From positions 1 to 7,156 of the forward strand of contig CAIXVA010000054.1 of assembly GCA_903922745.1 (NCBI GenBank): a DNA stretch of 7,156 nucleotides, given 5' to 3'. The notes under the pieces were generated by a model, which was given only the letters and a program-made list of their open reading frames with translations, was not told where the DNA came from and ran no database searches. Both the position numbers and the translations under genes were made by a program. This document shows, piece by piece, positions 1 through 4,993 of this stretch (position 1 is its first letter; every line of letters begins with the position of its first letter). This stretch comes from an uncultured Actinomycetes bacterium (GTDB lineage: Bacteria; Actinomycetota; Actinomycetes; Nanopelagicales; Nanopelagicaceae).

Positions 1-1440
1 CTCGCCCACACATTCCTGATGGTTCTCTATGTTCCAAACATCGTCGAACTCATAGGTCTAGGTCTTGCAATTGATTACTCATTACTTATGGTCCATCGCT
101 ATCGACGCGAACTGGGACAAAGCCAGGATCCACTTGCCCAAACTATGAAGACTGCAGGTCGAACAGCTGTAATTTCAGGAATCACTGTCGCCTTAGGGCT
201 GGCAACATTGCTACTGGTACCAGTTCCATTTGTGCGATCCATTGGACTTGCCTGTTTGATTTTGCCGATTATTTCAATTCTGGCGGCCATCACCTTGCAA
301 CCAATCCTGTTAACAATGTTGGCAGCAGCGCCAACAGTTGGTTTTACCGGTCTCCTAGAGTTTTCCTTTGATCAACTTACTAACATGGCGATTGCAAAGC
401 CACGTAAAGTTTTTGCATCAACTCTTATCGGACTGTCGATCCTTATGTCGGCTCTGTTGTGGTTGCAGGTAACACCAAGCTCGCTCAGCGCAATACCCGC
501 CCACCTTGAATCAGCCCAAGCGTTAAATACTGTGACAGACAAAGTTGGAGTCGGAGTTATTACTCCCCATGAAATAGTCATTGATCTTGGGGCAAATGCT
601 GGCTCTGCAAATATCGCAGCAACTCGTTTTGAGTTTGCCAAGAAACTAGCTGCCAACCCAGAAGTGTTCACGGTTGCAAGTGGTGAAAAGTGGCCCTATA
701 TCGATGCTACAGGCCGATACTTACGCCTCTATGTGTTTGGACAACATGATCTTGGCTCAGATCAAACAAAGCAATTAGTAGGTCAACTGCGCGATGACTA
801 CATCCCCAATGCAGGATTTCCAACAGGAACAAAGATCTACCTAGGTGGTGCACCGGCTCAAGGTGTGGACTTGCTAACTGCCATTAAATCCTCATTGCCA
901 ACAATTGTTTCTCTAATTCTGTTAATTACATTTTTCATTCTTCTCAGAACTTTTAGATCCCTAATCCTTGCAGTCAAGGCCATAATCCTTGATTTGATCT
1001 CAATTGCAGTCTCCTTTGCAACATTAGTTTTGGTCTTCAAATTTGGTATTGGCACATATCAACTTGAACAACTAGAGGCTTGGGTGCTAATTCTGCTCTT
1101 TGCTGTTTTGTTTGGACTTTCTATGGATTATGAATTATTTATTGTTTCCAGAATGCGTGAGGCGTGGGATCGAGGCGCTAGTAATGAAGAAGCTATTCGG
1201 GAAGGCATGCGAAATTCTGGGACAGTTGTAACTGCGGCTGCGCTTATATTTATTTCCGCGCTCACTGGATTAATCTCTGGACATTTTGCAGGCTTGCAAC
1301 AACTAGGTATTGGGCTGGCAGCAGGCGTTTTAATCGATGCAACAATCATTCGTGGATTGTTGTTACCAAGTGCCATGGTGTTGCTAGGCAGATGGAATTG
1401 GTGGATGCCAGGGCAGGGGAAAACCCCGCCTCTGACCTAA
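1..1440 (+). CDS. MMPL/RND-family membrane transporter, C-terminal part (5' end outside window)
   Basis: The frame is open from the first base, so the ATG at 19 is an internal Met and not the start. About 479 codons are visible. MMPL proteins usually exceed 700 residues, so the first transmembrane helix and first extracytoplasmic domain are missing. The visible part has the family order: a helix with the Asp-Tyr pair of the proton relay (GLAIDYSLL, Asp codon at 73), two further helices, a cytosolic loop, a helix near 410-475, an extracytoplasmic domain (about 480-880), then the second helix bundle with its own Asp-Tyr pair (GLSMDYELF, Asp codon at 1126) and the typical end DATIIRGLLLPSAM...GRWNWWMP. 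Both Asp-Tyr pairs are intact, which suggests a working proton-driven exporter of lipids or other hydrophobic compounds. The substrate cannot be read from sequence. Only nine residues follow WWMP. The gene ends inside a terminator and converges on the minus-strand block. Confidence 0.93.
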   Translation, partial: LAHTFLMVLYVPNIVELIGLGLAIDYSLLMVHRYRRELGQSQDPLAQTMKTAGRTAVISGITVALGLATLLLVPVPFVRSIGLACLILPIISILAAITLQPILLTMLAAAPTVGFTGLLEFSFDQLTNMAIAKPRKVFASTLIGLSILMSALLWLQVTPSSLSAIPAHLESAQALNTVTDKVGVGVITPHEIVIDLGANAGSANIAATRFEFAKKLAANPEVFTVASGEKWPYIDATGRYLRLYVFGQHDLGSDQTKQLVGQLRDDYIPNAGFPTGTKIYLGGAPAQGVDLLTAIKSSLPTIVSLILLITFFILLRTFRSLILAVKAIILDLISIAVSFATLVLVFKFGIGTYQLEQLEAWVLILLFAVLFGLSMDYELFIVSRMREAWDRGASNEEAIREGMRNSGTVVTAAALIFISALTGLISGHFAGLQQLGIGLAAGVLIDATIIRGLLLPSAMVLLGRWNWWMPGQGKTPPLT

Positions 1441-1458
1441 GTCAAAGACAGGGTTTTT
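1420..1458. terminator. Bidirectional hairpin terminator between convergent genes
   Basis: An AAAACCCCGCC...GAC arm (1420-1436) pairs with GTC...GGGTTTT (1441-1457). This gives 17 paired columns with three mismatches around a 4-base loop, CTAA. On the plus strand the right arm ends in five T; on the minus strand the left arm ends in four T. It can therefore serve both the transporter gene and the minus-strand secreted-protein unit, which stops at 1474. The transporter's TAA (1438-1440) lies in the loop, and the left arm is coding sequence for its last residues. Confidence 0.75.
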
Positions 1459-1473
1459 GTCCCGGAAAAGTTA

Positions 1474-3129
1474 TTACTTAACGATCTTTATCGCGAAGTA
1501 AACCGTTGGAATCTGGTAACCAAGTGCTAGACCTGGAAGATCATTTTCAGATGTAAGAATTGGCACCATTCCATAGGGAGTATTAGCAAATGATGGTTGC
1601 TGTGTGTAGAGCAATGGACGCATTGAAATAATGTGTGTTCCAACCCCTCCCAAAGCCTTCAAGTGGACTACTAGGTAGCCATTTGAATTGAATCCACATC
1701 CATAACCAACGTAGCTGTTGTCATAGGCAACAGCCAATGTGTTGTCCATTTGTGTCCAACCAACACCCTTCATGCTCAGAGTGAACTCTTCGCCCTCCTT
1801 GAATGTATAAGTTGGAATTCCTTGTCCACCACGTTGGAATGCATCGACAGAGCCGGATAGATCTGCCTTTGCAACACCGAGTGTTAGAACTTTTCCATTC
1901 TTATCAAGAAGTGGCTCAATACTCTCTTTCACATAAAAGACTTGCTGAGCTTCAACAACATCACCAAGTTTGATTTGAATGACGTGGTATCCACCGAGGT
2001 GATCTGGGATTGTGACCACTTTGTTAACAGTTCCATCTGTTACATCAACAGTGCCGAGCGGAATTGGGTTATAAACCCAACAGGTACCTGTTGTGCAGTT
2101 AACTCGATTACCAGTAACAGTTGACCACACGATTGTGTGAACACCCTTTGTAGGTATGCCTGAAACTTTAATCGTTGATTTACTGCCAACAATTCCACGA
2201 TCAGGAGTCAGACTCATGATTGCTTTAGTTGCAGGATCTAATCCAGCATCGGTCAAAGTTGTCCGTTGATCAACAGTTGGTGTCATCAGTTGTGGATAGA
2301 TTACATAGGGCTTAAAGATTCCGTTGTCCTTGGTGACCGTAAAAGTGCCCATCTCACTATTGGCAAATGGAACCGGTGATTGCATAGCGTTTAAATACGA
2401 GAAGCTGATGGCTTCATTGGCTTGGATGTAGTGCTTACCAACTGGTCCTGTTGCAAGAATCGTTGTTGTGGCAGTGCCACGAGTCCAACGGGCTTGCATT
2501 GAGCCTGTGTACTTACCGTCATAATAGAGCGCTGAACCTGCTGCATAGAGTGATGGTCCAAGGCCTGTGTAAGTAATAGTCACAGGAGTGCCGATTGGAC
2601 CACTAGTTGGGGAAATCTTTAGGGTGCGTGCTATTTGTAGGCCGCCATGAGCCAGAGCAACATTGTTGTTAACTGCGTAAATATCATGAACTCCACCAAA
2701 ATCTGATGGAACTTTAGTCTTATAAACAAATCCACCCAGTGCATCAGTTGAAATTGTTGCAATAACCACATTGAATTTTGTATATGAAGTACCCATGTAG
2801 TTAACCGTGTTTGGCTGAACATCTGCAATCCAGGTGGCATCACTTGTTGACCAGGTCAGGGTTACCGGAGTATTTCCGGGTAATCCTTTACCGGTAATCG
2901 TGAGTGCATCTCCAAGTACCACCTGAGTTGGCGTTACCTCGAGGTTGACCATAGTTGCAGGCGTTGTGAAACTCTGAGCAGCAAGTCCTGTAAATGGAAG
3001 GACAGGCTTGCCAATCTCTTTTGGAGCAACAAGCTTGACTGGATTATCTGCAGCGTGAGCAGGAGTGATGAATCCTAAAGCTAGGACTAACACCGCTCCT
3101 ACTCGTACCACTCTAAAACTTTTACGCAT
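1474..3129 (-). CDS. Secreted protein of four Ig-like domains in an A-B-A'-B' arrangement
   Basis: This is a 551-residue protein of unknown function. The start is the ATG at 3129, with GGAGAG at 3133-3138 three bases upstream. It has a Sec signal peptide: basic MRKSFRVVRV, a hydrophobic core, and cleavage after AHA near residue 26. The mature part looks all-beta. Domain A (about 64-168) and A' (305-400) share an xLTPxxxxxG opening, a central TW/VWST, and an end of (F/L)GG(V/Y)Hx(I). Domain B (about 169-267) and B' (about 440-530) share G.(G/T)xx(F/V)T, then AxxYDxxYxG, a VG(K/T)H(Y/I)I element and PxFANxxxG. The openings resemble IPT/TIG-type Ig-like folds. The only cysteines (345, 350, 478) are in the second half. 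There is no C-terminal anchor, LPXTG or membrane helix, so it is probably released or held non-covalently. It lies 29 bases after the 317-aa gene and is last before the shared terminator. From memory it resembles a family of uncharacterised secreted proteins of similar length. An adhesive or structural role is inference. Confidence 0.85.
   Translation of the reverse strand: MRKSFRVVRVGAVLVLALGFITPAHAADNPVKLVAPKEIGKPVLPFTGLAAQSFTTPATMVNLEVTPTQVVLGDALTITGKGLPGNTPVTLTWSTSDATWIADVQPNTVNYMGTSYTKFNVVIATISTDALGGFVYKTKVPSDFGGVHDIYAVNNNVALAHGGLQIARTLKISPTSGPIGTPVTITYTGLGPSLYAAGSALYYDGKYTGSMQARWTRGTATTTILATGPVGKHYIQANEAISFSYLNAMQSPVPFANSEMGTFTVTKDNGIFKPYVIYPQLMTPTVDQRTTLTDAGLDPATKAIMSLTPDRGIVGSKSTIKVSGIPTKGVHTIVWSTVTGNRVNCTTGTCWVYNPIPLGTVDVTDGTVNKVVTIPDHLGGYHVIQIKLGDVVEAQQVFYVKESIEPLLDKNGKVLTLGVAKADLSGSVDAFQRGGQGIPTYTFKEGEEFTLSMKGVGWTQMDNTLAVAYDNSYVGYGCGFNSNGYLVVHLKALGGVGTHIISMRPLLYTQQPSFANTPYGMVPILTSENDLPGLALGYQIPTVYFAIKIVK
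1540..2217 (-). repeat. Second copy of the internal A'-B' domain pair (residues 305-530)
   Basis: This is the second half of the same duplication: TIVWST (residues 332-337), HLGGYHVIQI (377-386), AYDNSYVG (468-475), VGTHII (496-501) and SFANTPYG (513-520). It differs from the first copy by three cysteines: Cys345 and Cys350 in a short loop of A' (NCTTGTC), and Cys478 in B'. It also has a longer A'-B' linker of about 40 residues (401-440). Confidence 0.7.
2329..2940 (-). repeat. First copy of the internal A-B domain pair (residues 64-267)
   Basis: This is the first half of a protein-level duplication within the 551-residue gene. It carries TLTWST (residues 90-95), DFGGVHDIYAV (143-153), YYDGKYTG (202-209), VGKHYI (230-235) and PFANSEMG (254-261). 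Each has a counterpart in the same order in the second copy. This copy has no cysteine. The two copies are diverged, so the repeat is recognisable in protein and not as an obvious DNA repeat. Confidence 0.7.
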
Positions 3130-3158
3130 TTTCTCTCCGATCGCTAGATTTTGAATGA

Positions 3159-4112
3159 TTACTTAGTTGCAACTGGGGCCGCAAACAAACTCAACTGTGA
3201 ATTAGCAGTAAAGTTTGAAGACCAAGTTCCTGTTGCTCCTCTTAGAGGTACTGACAAATTAACTGTGCGGTAGTAACTAACGCGCTCATAAACCGTGCGG
3301 CCTGAAGCATCAAGTACGCGCTTTCCGCTTTCTAATTTAGGAGTTAGCTTTGATGAAAGCACCTTCATGGTGCTTGAATCCTTAGCGACCATTGTTACTT
3401 TGTAGTTGATAACACCGATGGTTCCATAGAGAGGTGCTACACCTGTCTTTAGTACAGCGGTCCAAAAGGCAACACCGCTGTGGTTTCCATAGGCCATCGC
3501 GATTGGATCTTTTATTCCAGCAATCTCAATAAAAGCCTTTGAAGTATTAGAAGAATCCATTACCGCTCCGCCTTGATCAGCGTTATTTGCATAAACGCGA
3601 AAGACGATTGTTTGTCCAACCATGAACTCATTCATGATGGCGCAGCCGTTAAAACGTGGAGCAAGTGCACCTGTTGAACCAGTTGCTAGAACTGTGTCCA
3701 CATAGATATGAATAGGAGAGACAATTCCCTGAACTGGGACTCCAATTTTAACGTTTAATGTATTACTTGCAGCTGGGGCAAAAGCTGCTGCATCAGTCGG
3801 AGTAAACACACCAGTTATTACCGTTGTGCCAGATGCTGATGGAATCCAGGAGCATTTTGCAACGAAGGGGGTAACTGTTGTAGTTGGTACCGCTTCGCAT
3901 CCAGTAACTAATTTTCCATTGACTGTAAATGCGACCGATCCTGAAGCACTTGCATTTCCATTGATAACAATTGGTCCTAGCTCAAAGACTCCATTGCCAC
4001 CTGACATCACCAATGTTGATGCAGCTGGCGCGGCATAAGCAGCTCCGCCAGATACAACTCCACCTGCAATTGCCAATACTGCAATCGCTATTCCTGAAAT
4101 TATCTTTTTCAT
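3159..4112 (-). CDS. Secreted protein with an N-terminal bacterial Ig-like domain and an unnamed second domain
   Basis: This is a 317-residue protein of unknown function. I start it at the ATG at 4112 (MKKIISG...), which has AAGGAG five bases upstream. The GTG at 4118 lies inside that ribosome site and is not a credible start. The signal peptide has a KK n-region, an Ala/Val/Gly core, and cleavage after AYA near residue 27. Residues about 33-124 read as a bacterial Ig-like repeat of the Big_3 type: SGSVAFTVNGK, Cys72 and Cys87 placed for a disulfide, then GTTVITGVFTPTDAAAF. Residues about 130-250 form a second domain: GQTIVFRVY, then an AMAYGNHSGVAFWTA element, then GVINYKVTMVAKD, with one unpaired Cys157. 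The remaining ~65 residues are Lys/Arg-richer, with SYYRTVNLSVP near the end. There is no anchor. It sits between the 215-aa gene (35-base gap) and the 551-aa gene (29-base gap), all co-directional, so it is probably co-transcribed. A binding or surface role is inference. Confidence 0.85.
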   Translation of the reverse strand: MKKIISGIAIAVLAIAGGVVSGGAAYAAPAASTLVMSGGNGVFELGPIVINGNASASGSVAFTVNGKLVTGCEAVPTTTVTPFVAKCSWIPSASGTTVITGVFTPTDAAAFAPAASNTLNVKIGVPVQGIVSPIHIYVDTVLATGSTGALAPRFNGCAIMNEFMVGQTIVFRVYANNADQGGAVMDSSNTSKAFIEIAGIKDPIAMAYGNHSGVAFWTAVLKTGVAPLYGTIGVINYKVTMVAKDSSTMKVLSSKLTPKLESGKRVLDASGRTVYERVSYYRTVNLSVPLRGATGTWSSNFTANSQLSLFAAPVATK

Positions 4113-4117
4113 TACCA

Positions 4118-4123
4118 CTCCTT
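4118..4123 (-). promoter_or_regulatory. Shine-Dalgarno site that fixes the start of the 317-aa gene
   Basis: AAGGAG on the minus strand, followed by five bases (TGGTA) and the ATG at 4112. A GTG at 4118-4116 would give two more residues, but its first base is the last base of this site. The ATG is therefore the likely initiator. Confidence 0.8.
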
Positions 4124-4147
4124 CAATAGTCTTACCGGGATTACTAA

Positions 4148-4795
4148 TTATTTTGTTTTGATATTTCCGCTGACATCCATGCTGAATGCTGCTGTTTCTT
4201 TAGCTCCACCTTTAACGCTGAACACTCCAGTCACCTTTAGGTTGCCAGTTGCTCCTGCGTACTTTCCGGTGCCGCTTGTGATCGTTGCGCTACCAGTGAT
4301 CTTGATCGTGGTTGGCGCGGTTTCATCTTCTGCACAACCCTTTGAAGAAGTATCAAAAGTTACGTTGATTGTGTTACCTCCACCGCCAATAGATCCTTTC
4401 GCATCGAATCCATCGCAAACACCTGCTGGTGCAGCAGATCCAGTACCTGTCATATCGGTAAGGCCGAATACATTGCCGGTTCCTTTAGCAGTTGCTGAAG
4501 TAATCTGAAGATAGGTATCCCCCCAAACAATGTTCAGGTTTCCCTTGTAATTGCCAGAGAAAGCAACAGATCCGCCTGCAGCTGGTGTTGTGGCTTTTGT
4601 CGTTGCCTTTGGCTTTGTTGTTGTGTATCCAGTTGGGCACTTTGGATTAGCCGCCTTTACTGTTTTAACAACCGTGCCTTTATAACAAGTAATTGTTTTA
4701 GTAGCCGCATTCGCTGTTGCACCATTTGCAAACATAAACGCTACTGCTGTAAAAAGAACAAGCACCTTTGCTTTTCTTGAACTATTTATATTCAT
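4148..4795 (-). CDS. Secreted two-cysteine-motif protein with a putative beta-barrel domain
   Basis: This is a 215-residue secreted protein of unknown function. The signal peptide has basic SSRKAK, the core VLVLFTAVAFMFA, and cleavage after ANA near residue 30. A compact element follows (residues 35-57: TITCYKGTVVK...PKCPTGY, Cys37 and Cys53). I recognise it from memory as recurring in secreted proteins of low-GC actinobacteria, usually trailed by lysines. A Thr/Lys/Pro linker follows (58-72, KPKATTKATTP). The C-terminal domain (about 76-215) is glycine- and threonine-rich with alternating beta pattern, and carries SGTGKYAGATGNLKVTG (174-190). This resembles the G-(K/R)-(Y/F)-x-GATG signature of dirigent or allene-oxide-cyclase-like barrels. 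Cys127 and Cys154 could form a second disulfide. No catalytic motif is evident. It is the first gene of the three-gene secreted cluster, after a 194-base gap that is the likely place for a promoter. Its ribosome site is oddly spaced (separate entry). Confidence 0.85.
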   Translation of the reverse strand: MNINSSRKAKVLVLFTAVAFMFANGATANAATKTITCYKGTVVKTVKAANPKCPTGYTTTKPKATTKATTPAAGGSVAFSGNYKGNLNIVWGDTYLQITSATAKGTGNVFGLTDMTGTGSAAPAGVCDGFDAKGSIGGGGNTINVTFDTSSKGCAEDETAPTTIKITGSATITSGTGKYAGATGNLKVTGVFSVKGGAKETAAFSMDVSGNIKTK

Positions 4796-4808
4796 CGTGG
4801 ATCCCCAT
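4782..4808 (-). other. Possible 8-codon upstream ORF overlapping the start of the 215-aa gene
   Basis: On the minus strand, ATG at 4808 opens a reading frame of eight codons (MGIHDEYK) closed by TAG at 4784-4782. It therefore ends 11 bases past the first base of the 215-aa gene's start codon, in another frame. The AAGGAG is only two bases from this ATG, which is too close for efficient initiation. It could be chance or a small attenuating leader, and chance is the more likely explanation. Confidence 0.2.
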
Positions 4809-4816
4809 CTCTCCTT
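4803..4816 (-). promoter_or_regulatory. Ribosome-binding region with unusual spacing upstream of the 215-aa gene
   Basis: On the minus strand the best Shine-Dalgarno match, AAGGAG (4811-4816), is 15 bases from the ATG at 4795, longer than usual. A weaker GGGG (4803-4806) is at a normal distance of about seven bases. An ATG of another frame (4806-4808) lies between them. No upstream in-frame start improves the spacing, and the signal peptide begins properly at 4795. Confidence 0.45.
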
Positions 4817-4875
4817 GAGTTTTGCTGTTCTTACAGGAGAAATGCTTCCACCGATGAAAATGGATCAGAGAGTTT

Positions 4876-4898
4876 TTGCGAGGGCTACCTCTATGCAA
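4876..4898 (-). promoter_or_regulatory. Stem-loop in the presumed 5' untranslated region of the secreted-protein unit
   Basis: TTGC-GAGG pairs with CCTC-GCAA around a 4-base GCTA loop, with a 3-base bulge in one arm. On the minus strand the structure is followed by AAAAA and not T, so it is not a terminator in that direction. On the plus strand no T run follows it. It lies about 80 bases upstream of the 215-aa gene. It matches no riboswitch I recognise. I found no convincing -35/-10 pair in 4796-4989, so whether it is transcribed is unknown. Confidence 0.25.
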
Positions 4899-4975
4899 GG
4901 TATTAAGTAGGTCACCACATCATTTTCTAATTAATTACAGACCAGTCTTTTTAATGTGAGATAGATCCCTGAGTG

Positions 4976-4993
4976 TTAGCCCCTGGTGGCTAA
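4976..4993 (-). repeat. Perfect 6-bp inverted repeat at the end of the metallophosphoesterase gene
   Basis: TTAGCC (4976-4981) and GGCTAA (4988-4993) flank a 6-base spacer and include the gene's TAG stop (4990-4992). On the minus strand no T run follows, so it is not a standard intrinsic terminator. It could be a weak or factor-dependent transcript end, or chance. If it does not terminate, uppP, the phosphoesterase and the three secreted genes could share a transcript. Confidence 0.25.

Noticed and set aside
19..21. ATG at 19 as the start of the transporter gene
   Set aside because: The frame is open to base 1, and the protein would lack the first third of the MMPL fold. It is an edge truncation.
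2631..2843. 70-codon minus-strand frame rich in Met, Leu and Gln inside the 551-aa gene
   Set aside because: It overlaps the real coding frame on the same strand and looks like an out-of-frame reading of domain A.
4158..4508. 116-codon plus-strand open frame opposite the 215-aa gene
   Set aside because: It is hydrophobic but lies wholly antisense to a convincing secreted protein and looks like a frame shadow. I see no family resemblance.
4870..4900. preQ1-like riboswitch reading of the stem-loop followed by an A-rich tail on the minus strand
   Set aside because: The loop is only four bases and lacks the pseudoknot-forming sequence; the resemblance is limited to a GAGG/CCTC stem and an A run.
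4976..4993. Intrinsic terminator after the phosphoesterase gene
   Set aside because: The 6-bp stem is not followed by a T run on the minus strand; it is listed only as an inverted repeat.
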